A DNA stretch of 64,000 nt from CBDUEF01 sp018063485 (GCA_037045435.1 JBAOID010000032.1:20652-84651), one strand, 5' to 3'. Shown: positions 10,201 through 19,487, counted from the stretch's first letter. Notes: generated from the sequence alone by a model not told the origin. Program-made: numbers and translations.

Positions 10201-11402
10201 TGCGCCGCCTTATCCCTTGCCGCCGCCCTGCTGGTTTTGACCGGTTTTCTGGTCTGGGCCTTCGTGCCCCGGCCCGTCGAGGTGGAACTGGCCGAAGTTG
10301 CCCCTCGCACGCTTGAGATCGTGGTCGAAGAAGAGGGCGAGGCCCGCATCCGCGAGGTGTTCACTGTTTCGGCCACGACTGCCGGCAAATTGCAGCGCAT
10401 CAGCCTGCATGCTGGCGACAGCGTAACTGAAGGCGAGACGGTCGTCGCCTCGATCGGCCCGGCGGCCCCGGTCCTGCTGGACAGCCGGTCGCGCGCGGTG
10501 GCCGAGGCTTCTGCCGCAGCCGCGCTGGCCGCAATGGACCTGGCCCGCGCCCAGCTTGCCCAGGCCGAAGCGACACAGGACTTCATGACCAACGAGGCAA
10601 ACACGGGCGATTGCACTTTACGAAAAGGGCGCGATTTCGCAGCGAACCTATGACAACGCCATTCTGGAACGCAAAGACAGCACAGGCAGCCGTCAGCAGC
10701 GCGGTTGCCAATCAGGCCGTCCGCGAGAATGACCTGGAAAGCGCACTTGCCGTTCTGCGCCCGGACAAGACCGGCGAGGTGGGCAGATGCTGCGTCGAGA
10801 TCCTGGCACCTGTCTCTGGCCGGGTGCTGCGAGTCCTCACTGAAAGCGAGCAGGTGGTCCAGCCCGGAACGCCGATACTGGAAATCGGTGATCCGGGCAG
10901 TCTGGAAATCATGGTCGAGCTTCTGTCGCGCGATGCCGTTCGGGTGCGCACAGGCGCTGCCGCGACGATCACCGGCTGGGGTGGTGCGCCGATTGCCGGC
11001 GTGGTCGAGCGGGTGGAGCCTTCGGCGGTAACAAAGGTCTCGGCCCTCGGGATTGACGAGCAGCGGGTGAAAGTCATCCTTGCGCTGACAGACCCGGCCG
11101 AACAGTGGAGCCAGCTTGGCCATGGCTTTCGTGTCATCACCCGGATTGCGCTGTGGCGCGAGGAGGGGGTTTTGACGATCCCGGTCGGCGGCCTTTTCCG
11201 CAACGGTGAGGACTGGGCGACCTATGTACTGCGAGACGGGCGCGCACGATTACAGCAAATCGCCCTGGGCGAGCGCAACGAGAACTTCGCGCAGGTTCTG
11301 GGCGGGTTGCATCCGGGTGATCAGGTCATCCTTCACCCCAGCGATCTTGTTGCTGATGGCGTTTCTATTGCGTCTCGGGCGGTTGCTGGGGGCGGGCTGT
11401 GA
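10201..11402 (+). CDS. HlyD/MacA-like periplasmic adaptor, several frameshifts
   Basis: A membrane-fusion protein that would link the exporter to an outer-membrane channel. Recognisable parts are an N-terminal anchor (LLVLTGFLVWAF), a lipoyl half-motif (VFTVSATTAGKLQRISLHAGDSVTEGE), an alanine-rich coiled-coil hairpin, the second lipoyl half (ILAPVSGRVLRVLTESEQVVQPGTPILEIGDP) and a beta-barrel domain. The frame breaks within the first six codons, again near 10610 and again near 10675. The anchor, hairpin and barrel are therefore in different frames. Either this is sequencing error or the adaptor is dead while its ATPase and permease remain intact. No outer-membrane channel gene is nearby. Confidence 0.75.
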
Positions 11403-11498
11403 GTGCCGCACGCAACTGGCCTGAAGGTCCAAAGGCCGGATACCGGCTTATGATCCGCTGATGTCGCGTATGCTTCAATATGAATCTGACACGCTTTG

Positions 11499-11805
11499 AA
11501 TGGACTCTTCCTCAATCTGTGTGGCGCAGCTGTCCCTTGATGTGACAGATCAGCGGGATAGTCAGGAGTACCAAGAAGGAATGGGCGCCCGGAAGCGGAG
11601 TGGCGGTCGATCGCGCTGGCCGACCAGCCTCCAGCAGATGGCTCGTGTAGGACAGGCTGGCACCCAAGGGCTTCTGTCCGGATTGAAGTCTGCATTCGCC
11701 GTGACGTCACAGGTGGCGGCGACGACGGCTTCGGTAATTCCCTGCACATGCTGGCGCGGTAGCTGTGGAACACCGCTGTACGTTTTTTTGAGGAAGAGTC
11801 CATTT
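11499..11805. mobile_element. MITE-like element, copy 1 (307 bp)
   Basis: It is bounded by a perfect 17-bp inverted repeat, AATGGACTCTTCCTCAA on the left and its complement on the right. The interior (about 11600-11760) is closely similar to the interior of the element at 17449-17862, including the stretch CTTCTGTCCGG(A/G)TTGAAGTCTGCATTCGC. No transposase is encoded. A short minus-strand frame (…QGI.EA.VAA.CD..ANADFNPDRS.WVP.CP.R…) is open in both copies and may be a relic of a parent element. It sits between the exporter operon and the P-type ATPase gene. The rest of 11403-12025 holds nothing I can identify. Confidence 0.6.
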
Positions 11806-12025
11806 AAGGACTACGCGATAAAGCGCTACGGCGGCCCGGGCCGCACGGTCAAGGTTCCAGTACGGATACTCGCCTGTTTGTTGTGCCTGGACCACCGCCG
11901 GAAGCCGGCGATTATTGGCAGGGCGGAAGGGGGGGCGGCTTCATTGGAGTGCGAGTCATCTCGGCCTCGTTCCTTTTGGAGACCCGCATTCTACCCCAAT
12001 CAGCTCATCCTGGCCTTGTTGCAAG

Positions 12026-14629
12026 TCATCCCCTCAGCCCAAGCCGGATCTGCTTTTCGATTTCGATCAACGCGAAAAAGGCAGCCCCCACCGCCACGAT
12101 CAACATTCCGTCCATCAGCGGGATAGGCCTTGTGCCCAGCACCGTCTGCAAAGGCGGCAGGTAGGTGACGGCGAATTGCGCGGCAGTGATGATGAGAACC
12201 ACGGCCCAGACCACCCGTGTAGCGCGCGCCGCAGCCCAGGTCAGCGAGGTGCTGTGGATGCTGCGGATGAAGAACAGGTGGAAGATTTCCAGCACCACCA
12301 GCGTGTTCATCGCCATCGTCTGGGCAAGGGCAAGCGGATAGCCTTTGTCGATGGCGTAGGTGAAGATGCCGAAGACCGCCGCCAGAAACAGCACTGCCAC
12401 CAGCACCACATGCCAGGCAAGGCTGCCCGACAGGATCGGCGCATTGCGGGCGCGCGGCGGGCGGGCCATGGTGCCGATCTCGGTCGGCTCGAAGGCCAGG
12501 GCAAGGCCCAGCGTGATGCCGGTGATCAGGTTGACCCAGAGGATCATCACCGGCGTCAGCGGCAGCGCCAGACCGGCCATCAGCGCCAGCACCACGACCA
12601 AGGCTTCGCCCGCGTTGGTGGGTAATTCAAAGCTGATCACCTTCTTGAGGTTGTCATAGACCGTCCGCCCCTCGCGCACCGCCGCGGCGATGCTCGCGAA
12701 GTTGTCGTCGGCAAGCACCAGATCGGCGGCCTCCTTGGCGGCCTCTGATCCCTTCATGCCCATCGCAATGCCCGCATCGGCGCGTTTGAGGGCTGGCGCA
12801 TCGTTCACCCCGTCGCCGGTCATAGCGACCGACAGGCCGTTTGCCTGCAGCGCGGTCACAAGGCGCAATTTGTGCTCGGGGCTGGTGCGGGCGAAGATGT
12901 CGACATCCGCCACCTTCAGCGCCAGTTGCGTGTCGTCCAGCTTGTCAAGATCGGCCCCGGTCAGCACGCGGTGGGGGTTCACGAGGCCAATCTGCTCGGC
13001 AATGGCAGCGGCAGTTCCGGCATGATCGCCCGTGATCATCTTGACGCGGATGCCCGCCGCCCGGCATTCGGCCACTGCGGCAATCGCCTCGGGGCGCGGC
13101 GGGTCGATCAGGCCGACGAGGCCAAGGAAGGTCAGCCCGCCCTCCAGTGTGGCCGGGTTGATCCGGCCGTCCACTTCGGGGCGTTCGGCCAGCGCCAGCA
13201 CGCGCAAGCCCCGCCGCGCGAGGGCCTCGGCCCGGTCGTGCCAGTGCTTCAGGTCGATGCCGCCGCACATCCGCAGCACACGTTCCGGCGCGCCCTTCAC
13301 ATGGGTCACCCGTCCCAATGGACCATCGGTCAGCACCGCCATGAAGCGGTGGCGGCTATCAAAGGGGATGGCGTCCAGACGGCGCGCGGCATGATCGCCG
13401 CCGACCTTGCCCGCAAAGGCCAGAAGCGCGCCTTCCATCGGGTCGCCCTCGACCGTCCAGACCCCGTCCTTGCAGGTCAGGGCCGCGTCGTTGCACAGCG
13501 CCGCCGCCCGGGCGAGCGATGCCAGATCCCCCGCCGGGGTAATAGCGCCTTCGGGCGCATAGCCCTCGCCCGCGATGATGAAGGTGCCCCCAAGCGTCTC
13601 GGCAGCGGCCACCACCATTTCGTTGCGGGTCAAGGTGCCGGTCTTGTCGGTGCAGATGACCGAGACCGAGCCAATCGCCTCGATCGCAGGCAGGCGGCGC
13701 ACGATGGCGTTGCGGCGCGCCATGGCCTGCACGCCGATGGCCAGCGTGATGGTCATCACCGCAGGCAGACCCTCGGGGATGGCCGCCACGGCGACGCCAA
13801 CCACAGCCATGAAAAGATCGGCAAAGGGCATGTGGCCGACGTAGTAGCCCCAGACGAGCAAGAGCCCCGCCACCAGCAGGATCAGGAACGACAGCCAGCG
13901 CGCGAAGTGGTCGATCTGCGCGACCAGCGGCGTGGTCAACTCCTCGACCCCAGCCAGAAGCCCGCCGATGCGCCCGATCTCGGTGGCCTGACCTGTCGCC
14001 ACCACCAGACCGCGCGCCGTACCTTGGGTGACCAGCGTGCCCGACCACAGCATCGACTGGCGGTCGCCAAGGGCGGCATCGGCGGCGACAGGGGTCTGGC
14101 CCTTTTCCACCGGCACCGACTCGCCGGTCAGGATCGCCTCTTGCGCCGCAAGGCCCCGCGCCTCGATCACCCGCAGGTCGGCGGGCACCTTGTCGCCCGC
14201 CTCCAACAGAACGATGTCGCCGGGCACAAGGTCGGCCCCGTCCACCGATACCCGGTGCCCATCGCGCAACACGGCGGCCTTCGGCGCAAGCATCCCCCGG
14301 ATCGCTGCCATCGCTGCCTCGGCCTTGCCCTCCTGGATGAAGCCGATGATCGCGTTCGCCAGCACCACAGCCAGGATCACGCCGGTATCGACCCAGTGCT
14401 GCAGGGCCCCTGTCACCACCGCCGCGCCGATCAGCACATAGATCAGGACATTGTGGAACTGGCGCAGGAAGCGGACCACCGGCCCCCGCGACCGCACCTC
14501 TGGCAGGCGGTTTGGCCCATGGTCAACCAACCGCTGCGCAGCTTCGGGGGCGGTCAGGCCATCGGGTGTTGCGGCAAGACCGGCAAGGCAATCGGCGGTG
14601 GAGCGGGCGTGGGCGTTGGTCAAGGTCAT
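12026..14629 (-). CDS. P-type cation-transporting ATPase (P2 type)
   Basis: An 867-aa inner-membrane cation pump with an intact frame. In order: an N-terminal cation-ATPase domain (PEAAQRLVDHGPNRLPE), the actuator motif ILTGESVPV, membrane motif IPEGLP, phosphorylation site DKTGTLT, nucleotide-binding KGAPERVL, hinge MTGDGVNDAPAL, and six C-terminal membrane helices. PEGLP and the overall layout point to the calcium/sodium/magnesium P2 group, not a CPx heavy-metal pump. ATG 14629 is chosen because GCAGGA lies just upstream; an in-frame TTG at 14644 is less likely. An FNR-type box lies 82 bp upstream in the divergent promoter region. Confidence 0.88.
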   Translation of the reverse strand: MTLTNAHARSTADCLAGLAATPDGLTAPEAAQRLVDHGPNRLPEVRSRGPVVRFLRQFHNVLIYVLIGAAVVTGALQHWVDTGVILAVVLANAIIGFIQEGKAEAAMAAIRGMLAPKAAVLRDGHRVSVDGADLVPGDIVLLEAGDKVPADLRVIEARGLAAQEAILTGESVPVEKGQTPVAADAALGDRQSMLWSGTLVTQGTARGLVVATGQATEIGRIGGLLAGVEELTTPLVAQIDHFARWLSFLILLVAGLLLVWGYYVGHMPFADLFMAVVGVAVAAIPEGLPAVMTITLAIGVQAMARRNAIVRRLPAIEAIGSVSVICTDKTGTLTRNEMVVAAAETLGGTFIIAGEGYAPEGAITPAGDLASLARAAALCNDAALTCKDGVWTVEGDPMEGALLAFAGKVGGDHAARRLDAIPFDSRHRFMAVLTDGPLGRVTHVKGAPERVLRMCGGIDLKHWHDRAEALARRGLRVLALAERPEVDGRINPATLEGGLTFLGLVGLIDPPRPEAIAAVAECRAAGIRVKMITGDHAGTAAAIAEQIGLVNPHRVLTGADLDKLDDTQLALKVADVDIFARTSPEHKLRLVTALQANGLSVAMTGDGVNDAPALKRADAGIAMGMKGSEAAKEAADLVLADDNFASIAAAVREGRTVYDNLKKVISFELPTNAGEALVVVLALMAGLALPLTPVMILWVNLITGITLGLALAFEPTEIGTMARPPRARNAPILSGSLAWHVVLVAVLFLAAVFGIFTYAIDKGYPLALAQTMAMNTLVVLEIFHLFFIRSIHSTSLTWAAARATRVVWAVVLIITAAQFAVTYLPPLQTVLGTRPIPLMDGMLIVAVGAAFFALIEIEKQIRLGLRG

Positions 14630-14710
14630 GGCATCCTGCTGCAAAGCCGCCGTTCAAGTTGTTTTCAGCCCGGTAGCGAACTTCGCCGCGTTCGAGGCCC
14701 GCAGGCCCGA

Positions 14711-14724
14711 TTGACGCCGATCAA
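14711..14724. promoter_or_regulatory. FNR/FnrL-type box between the P-type ATPase and the gene at 14777
   Basis: TTGACGCCGATCAA fits TTGA(T/C)-N4-ATCAA. It lies 82 bp from the ATPase start and 53 bp from the start at 14777, within a divergent promoter. Confidence 0.6.
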
Positions 14725-14776
14725 TACAGAACCCCGAGCATTGCTGTATTCTTTCCCGGAATCTCCGGAGGCTGCA

Positions 14777-15302
14777 ATGGAAACCAACGCCACACCTTTT
14801 TACGATCAGACCATCAACACAACCGGCTGCTGCGCCAAGTTCAGCCCCGAAGGCTGGGACGGTGTGAAATCTGCATTTTGATGACAAGAGATTTGTCCGC
14901 GCCCACACGATGAGCGCGATGCACATTCCGCTCAACATGGGCCGGGTCTTCACCCGCGTGCAAAGGCACATTGATGCGCACGGCGCGATGGACCCCGATC
15001 ACGTTCTGGTCCTGTCCCGCGATCTGTCGCCTTGGTCCGGCGAGCATCTTTTCGCCATCACCACGGATGTCCCCGAGGAAGAGGTCGTGTCGCTGAGCGG
15101 AGACTTCCTGACAAAGGTCTTCGAAGGCCCCTATCGGAAAGCGCGCGACTGGTGTGACGAGATGAAGGATCTGGCGCGCGCGCAGGGGAAAGAACCCGGC
15201 GAAGTCCGGTTCTTCTACACCACCTGCCCGAAATGCGCGAAAGCCTATGGGAAAAACTGGGTCGTGGGCCTGGTCGAGACCAAGGCGGCAGCCGCCGCTT
15301 GA
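14777..15302 (+). CDS. conserved protein with paired-cysteine motifs, one frameshift
   Basis: GGAGG lies 6 nt before ATG 14777. The protein begins METNATPFYDQTINTTGCC and, after a frame break near 14872, continues FDDKRFVRAHTMSAMHIPLNMGRVF to a C-terminus with FFYTTCPKCAKAYGKNWVVG. The TCPKCAK cysteine pair and the N-terminal GCC could bind metal or be redox active. From memory, relatives occur beside universal stress genes in Rhodobacteraceae and are vaguely labelled 'hydrolase'; I see no catalytic motif that supports this. Repaired length is ~174 aa. The FNR-type box upstream places it in the same stress block. Confidence 0.6.
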
Positions 15303-15367
15303 TCCCGCGCAGCGGCGATGTCAGAGCGAGCCCGCAGCGTCGCGGCAATCGTTGCCTTTCCCTTGGC

Positions 15368-15487
15368 CTAATGCACAGCGAAGACCGCGACCTTGGCACC
15401 TTGTCTGGCCCTGTCGATCACACAGGCGCGGCCGATACGAACGGCACCCCCGGTCACGATTGCCGCTTTTGACTTAAGTCGGTTCAT
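15368..15487 (-). pseudogene. short-chain dehydrogenase N-terminal remnant
   Basis: Thirty-nine codons starting MNRLKSKAAIVTGGAVRIGRA show the Rossmann TGGxxxIG turn of an SDR enzyme, followed by RQGAKVAVF and a stop. No continuation is found upstream or downstream. It looks like a leftover 5' end of a deleted gene in the gap 15303-15580. Confidence 0.45.
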
Positions 15488-15580
15488 GGTCTTGCCCCTT
15501 CCTGAGCCGGATTGGTTGGCCAAGGCGCGGCCCTTTCTTGAAGGGATGCGAACCGCGCCAAGACGGGCCGACCGGCATGA

Positions 15581-15994
15581 TCAGCGCGCGATGATCACGG
15601 TGCAGGGCGCCCGGCTGGCCACATCCATGGCGACAGAGCCCAGAAGCAGCCGCGACAGCCCGCGCTTGTCGCCGGTACCAATGACAATGGCATCAACCTC
15701 ATGTTCAATCGCGTGATCGATGATCCCTGTCGAAGCCTCGCGTGCCACCGCGATTCCGGCATGGGCCGGTTTCTGCCCGCTCTTGGCGACCATATCGCAG
15801 GCCCGATCCAGAATGGCCTGCGCCTCCTCCTTGGTCCAGATCAAGGCCTGCGGCCCACGGCGGGAATGACCAAAGGTGACATTCACCACCAGAAGCGACA
15901 GATCAGCCGAGAGCTTTGCCGAAAGCTCGATCGCGGCACGCAAGGCGGTATCCGCATGTTCGGACCCATCTACACAGCACAAGATATGTTTCAT
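15581..15994 (-). CDS. universal stress protein (UspA family)
   Basis: A 137-aa single Usp domain: N-terminal strand MKHILCCVDGSEHADTAL and C-terminal nucleotide-binding signature GTGDKRGLSRLLLGSVA ending in APCTVIIAR. The G-x2-G-x9-G(S) pattern suggests an ATP-binding Usp. It acts in the cytoplasm under stress or growth arrest. It is probably transcribed alone. Between its start and the HTH gene at 16149 (15995-16148) I see only a degenerate TTGATCAA near 16015, not a full FNR site. Confidence 0.88.
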   Translation of the reverse strand: MKHILCCVDGSEHADTALRAAIELSAKLSADLSLLVVNVTFGHSRRGPQALIWTKEEAQAILDRACDMVAKSGQKPAHAGIAVAREASTGIIDHAIEHEVDAIVIGTGDKRGLSRLLLGSVAMDVASRAPCTVIIAR

Positions 15995-16148
15995 CTGTTT
16001 GCCTTTCCCAATTGATCAACGTGATTGGTCTTGTCGTCCTTGGCCTGAGCGCGCGGGTACGGGCAGTTTGTCGTCCTTCCGGTTCACAATCACCAAGTCT
16101 TGCGGCCTTTCCCGCAAGCCGGACGCAAAGCCGGTGTTTTCACCAGGT

Positions 16149-16409
16149 TCAGGATATCTTCGATCCGCGACCAGGAGCTTGCGGCAATGATGGGGAGGCC
16201 AAAGTCGAAGGCACTTCGGCCGCTCTGTTTCGCGGCGCTGTCTCGCGAGCGGTCAGAAACCACGAAAGATCGGTGTCAGAAATGCGCCAACCCTTTCCGA
16301 TGTCGATGGCGCGCAATGCGCCCGCCTTGATCCACTGCCGCACCGTGGCCTCGGCCACTTCCAGTCTGTCGGCAACTTCCTGCACCGTCTGATAGCGATC
16401 CTGCGGCAT
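16149..16409 (-). CDS. excisionase/MerR-type helix-turn-helix protein
   Basis: An 86-aa protein. Residues ~6-55 (YQTVQEVADRLEVAEATVRQWIKAGALRAIDIGKGWRISDTDL) form the HTH_17 winged-helix domain found in excisionases and small MerR-like regulators. A basic, proline-rich tail follows. It is divergent from the second universal stress gene, with an FNR-type box between them. It may be a local regulator or an orphan excisionase; no integrase is nearby. Confidence 0.75.
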   Translation of the reverse strand: MPQDRYQTVQEVADRLEVAEATVRQWIKAGALRAIDIGKGWRISDTDLSWFLTARETAPRNRAAEVPSTLASPSLPQAPGRGSKIS

Positions 16410-16463
16410 GGCCTTCCCCCTATTGCCGTTTGGTGAAGTATACTCACTTTTGGCGTCGTTTGA

Positions 16464-16477
16464 TTGATTGGGATCAA
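16464..16477. promoter_or_regulatory. FNR/FnrL-type box between the HTH gene and the second usp gene
   Basis: TTGATTGGGATCAA matches TTGAT-N4-ATCAA exactly. It is 55 bp from the HTH gene start (16409) and 111 bp from the usp start (16588). Confidence 0.7.
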
Positions 16478-16587
16478 GGACCGATCTTCATTTCTGGGCC
16501 TGGATTGGCGCTGTCGATGAAATCGGCGCGGTGCTTGCCTGTTTGTGGCGCTACCGGGCAATGCCCGCTTCCTGCAGGAGAGAAATC

Positions 16588-17424
16588 ATGCAAAAATGCT
16601 TTGCCTATATGCCGCTCAACACCTATCCCGAAGCCGCGCCCGATGCGGCAGTTCTCGCCTCGGCCAGCTTTGCGGCCTCGCTGGGATGCGGACTGCATGT
16701 CTCGACTTTCGCCGTGGACATCCCGCCGGTGGCCTCGCCTCTGGGTGGTTTCCTGATCAACATCGATGGAATGGCACAGGCGGCAGAAGCCCGCAGCAAA
16801 GCGGAATGCGACCGTCTGAAGGCCCTCATCGAGGGCGCCACGAAATCAAGGCCGGAAACACAGGTCGTGAACCACAGGCTGGTTCTGGGCGCGGCACTTG
16901 ACGCCGCCACAACTGAGGCGCGGTATTTTGACCTGGCACTGCTGCCTTGGGCTGCCGACACGCTGTCTGCGCAGGACATGGCGCAATCGCTTGTCTTCAA
17001 ATCGGGTGTCCCGGTGATCCTCGTGCCCCCGACAACCACAACGGGGCGCGTCGATCACATCGCCATCGCCTGGGATGAAAGCCGGGTTGCGGCACGCGCG
17101 CTTGGCGACGTGCTGCGGATTCTGCCTGCGGGGGGGAAGGTCACGGTCCTGACGGTCAAGGACGAAAAGGCGCTGCGCTCGACAGGGATCGCTCAAACCC
17201 TCGCGGCGGCGCTAACATTGCGCGGGTTCAACGCCAGGGCAGTCGAGACAACTCTCGATCGCCGAACCATCGCTGCAACCTTGCAAGACAGTGCCCTGAA
17301 CGAGGGCGCGCAACTCATGGCGATGGGTGGCTTTGGCCATTCCCGCCTGCGCGATTTCATCCTTGGTGGCGCCACCAAGGGCGTTCTTGGTGATCTGAGA
17401 TTGCCTGTTCTCCTCGCGCACTGA
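16588..17424 (+). CDS. tandem-domain universal stress protein
   Basis: A 278-aa protein with two Usp repeats. The N-terminal half is divergent (MQKCFAYMPLNTYPE...VPVILVPP). The C-terminal half (VDHIAIAWDESRVAARAL ... MGGFGHSRLRDFILGGATKGVL) keeps the ATP-binding G-x2-G-x9-G signature. Two-domain Usp proteins of this kind are common in anaerobiosis-induced clusters. AGGAG lies 7 nt before ATG 16588. It is downstream of an exact FNR-type box. Confidence 0.88.
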   Translation: MQKCFAYMPLNTYPEAAPDAAVLASASFAASLGCGLHVSTFAVDIPPVASPLGGFLINIDGMAQAAEARSKAECDRLKALIEGATKSRPETQVVNHRLVLGAALDAATTEARYFDLALLPWAADTLSAQDMAQSLVFKSGVPVILVPPTTTTGRVDHIAIAWDESRVAARALGDVLRILPAGGKVTVLTVKDEKALRSTGIAQTLAAALTLRGFNARAVETTLDRRTIAATLQDSALNEGAQLMAMGGFGHSRLRDFILGGATKGVLGDLRLPVLLAH

Positions 17425-17448
17425 TCGCAAAGTATCGCGTTGCCTCAT

Positions 17449-17862
17449 ATTGGGCCATCCTCAATCTGAGTGGCACAACCTTGCTCTGAGGTGACAGATC
17501 AGAGGAATATTTCTTTGTGTTAGTGCGCGTTGCGTTCAATCAGAACATCTATTCACCTCGCATCCCGAGGCAGCGATTGCCTTTGCAAACGCGTTCGGGT
17601 TGCGCGGTGAATTCGATTAAGCGCAACGCGCTCTAACTTGAAATATTTGCCCGGCAGCAGAGTGGCGGTCGATCACGCCGGCCGAACAGAGTCCGATGGA
17701 TCGGTCGTATAGGGCACGTTGGCACCCAAGAGCTTCTGTCCGGGTTGAAGTCTGCATTCGCGATGAGGTCACAGGCAGCGGCAACGGCGGCTTCGCGAAT
17801 TCCCTGCACGTAGTGGCGCGGTAAATGTGGAACACCGCCTCACAGATTGAGGAAGAACCAAT
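17449..17862. mobile_element. MITE-like element, copy 2 (414 bp)
   Basis: The ends form an imperfect 20-bp inverted repeat (ATTGGGCCATCCTCAATCTG on the left; ATTGGTTCTTCCTCAATCTG when the right end is complemented). The right two thirds match copy 1 at 11499-11805. This copy has about 107 bp more near its left side. It lies between the universal stress gene and the hydantoinase gene, in the same orientation as copy 1. The remaining gap to 17992 shows nothing recognisable. Confidence 0.6.
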
Positions 17863-17992
17863 TCAAGGGTTAGGCGACAGGACGAGGCGGCCTTCGTCGG
17901 TTATCAACGCCAGGAGTTTGTAAGGAGCCCCCTCGAAAAACCCGCGAAAATCACATATCGAATGGCGTTGTTCACCCCTCCATCCTGTTGCT

Positions 17993-19429
17993 TCAACCGA
18001 GAAAGTCCAGTTGGGCGGCCTCAGGATCTGAAGTCGGCTGCATCGCAGCAGATCGTGCCATAGGGATACGCTTTCCCCTCCCCGCCGCACCAAAGGCTTG
18101 CCCCTTTGATATCATCACCTCCCCGCGGGATAGAACAGTTTCCGGCCATCCGGTGACAGCGCGACCGGCAAAGGGGTTGTAGCCAGTAGCATCGTGCAGG
18201 TCATTCGCCTTGAACGTCACCTTGTGCCCGGCATTCCAAATCGCAATGTCGGCATCGGCACCGACTTCGAGCTTGCCTTTGCCGGTAAGTCCGAAAATCT
18301 CGGCGGGCGCGGTCGCGGTCAACTCGACAAACTTTTGCGCGCCAAGCCGACCCTTGCTGACCATTGCGTCGAACATAAGCGGCAAGCGCAGCTCAAGCCC
18401 CGGCATGCCGTTGGCAATTCGGTTGAATGGCGCATCCGGACCATGAGCGAACTTGCCCGAGGCGTCCAACCGGTAGGGCGCGTGATCTGATGAAACCATC
18501 TGCAACGTGCCTGCCGCCAGACCGTCCCAAAGGGCAGACTGATCGTCATGCCTGCGCTGGGGTGGGCTGCACATCAAGCCGGCGGCCTCTTGCCCGGGCA
18601 AATTCAACTGATCGCCTGTCATGAAGAGGTAATGTGGGCAGGTCTCTGCCACCACCGGGATGCCGCGCCTCTGCGCAGCTGCCACGATTTCCACGCCTTC
18701 TCGGGTCGAGATATGAAACAGCATGATCGGCTGGCCGGTGAACTCGGCAAAGACGCACATGCGGTTGAGGGCTTCGATCTCGGCCGCGCGCGGGTGTGAC
18801 AGCGGGTGGAACCGCGCAGCTTTGCGGCCACTTTCCAGAAGACGCCGGGTCATCCAGCGGATCAGCCCATCGTTCTCGGCGTGAAAGCACACCAGCGCGC
18901 CCTCGGACCGCGCGGCCCATAAAACATCCAGAATGGCCTCGTCGGCGAGGCGCACTTTGTCATAGGTGGTGAATATCTTGATCGATCGATGGCCTTCAGC
19001 CATCAATTCCGGCAAGTCGCGGCTCAGATTTTCGCCAGAAACATCCGAAACGATCATGTGAAAAGCATGGTCGATCAACGCGCCCTTGGCGGCAAGCGCC
19101 TGATAGTCATCAACCACCTGACGCAACCGCTTGCCAGGATGTTGGGCTGCGAAGGAAACGATGCTGGTGGTGCCGCCATGCAAGGCCGACCGGGTTGCAA
19201 ATTCGAAGGTGTCGGCATTCATCAGTCCGGCGCCGGAAATCTGCTCGACATGGCAATGGGTATCGACGCCGCCTGGCATCACCAGTCGCCCCCGCGCGTC
19301 AATGACGGTTGTGGCCGGGCCAAGCCCGTTACCGATCGCGGCAATCCGTCCGCCCGATACTGCCACATCCACAGACCGGGTTTCCGTGGCGGTGACCACG
19401 AGCCCGCCCTCGATCAGCACGTCATGCAT
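17993..19429 (-). CDS. dihydropyrimidinase/hydantoinase family cyclic amidohydrolase
   Basis: A 478-aa zinc-dependent hydrolase that opens cyclic ureides such as dihydropyrimidines and 5-substituted hydantoins. Visible metal-site motifs are GGVDTHCHVEQ (HxH), the carboxylated lysine in RSIKIFTTY, LFHISTREG and ETCPHYLFM, and the aspartate in MVSSDHAPYR. ATG 19429 is preferred, with GAAGGG upstream; an in-frame TTG ten codons earlier is less likely. It is divergent from a GntR-type regulator, with a GTATAC element in the 147-bp gap. A second, different hydantoinase lies at 32529-33942. Confidence 0.88.
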   Translation of the reverse strand: MHDVLIEGGLVVTATETRSVDVAVSGGRIAAIGNGLGPATTVIDARGRLVMPGGVDTHCHVEQISGAGLMNADTFEFATRSALHGGTTSIVSFAAQHPGKRLRQVVDDYQALAAKGALIDHAFHMIVSDVSGENLSRDLPELMAEGHRSIKIFTTYDKVRLADEAILDVLWAARSEGALVCFHAENDGLIRWMTRRLLESGRKAARFHPLSHPRAAEIEALNRMCVFAEFTGQPIMLFHISTREGVEIVAAAQRRGIPVVAETCPHYLFMTGDQLNLPGQEAAGLMCSPPQRRHDDQSALWDGLAAGTLQMVSSDHAPYRLDASGKFAHGPDAPFNRIANGMPGLELRLPLMFDAMVSKGRLGAQKFVELTATAPAEIFGLTGKGKLEVGADADIAIWNAGHKVTFKANDLHDATGYNPFAGRAVTGWPETVLSRGEVMISKGQAFGAAGRGKRIPMARSAAMQPTSDPEAAQLDFLG

Positions 19430-19481
19430 CTGTTCGCCCTTCTCGGAGTTCTGCTTCAAGTATTGCTATTGGATACCCAAC

Positions 19482-19487
19482 GTATAC
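19482..19487. promoter_or_regulatory. GTATAC half-palindrome, candidate GntR (FCD) operator
   Basis: GTATAC in the context AACGTATACACT resembles the short palindromes (TNGTATACNA) bound by FadR/FCD-type GntR proteins. The same hexamer occurs twice at 20293-20320, on the other side of the regulator gene. Confidence 0.4.

Noticed and set aside
11562..11747. A protein-coding gene within the MITE-like copy
   Set aside because: The short minus-strand frame is conserved between copies but lacks a ribosome site and continues into the inverted repeat; more likely a relic.
12872..14881. Long plus-strand open frame (669 codons) opposite the P-type ATPase
   Set aside because: Its composition (His, Arg, Gln, Asp-rich with no domains) is that of an antisense frame in high-GC DNA, and the minus strand has all P-type ATPase motifs.
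16012..16025. TTGATCAACGTGAT as a fifth FNR box upstream of the first usp gene
   Set aside because: Only one half-site is good and the second half does not match ATCAA; too degenerate to claim.
16149..16409. Phage excisionase implying a prophage here
   Set aside because: No integrase, attachment-site repeats or phage structural genes nearby; the same HTH fold is used by small regulators.
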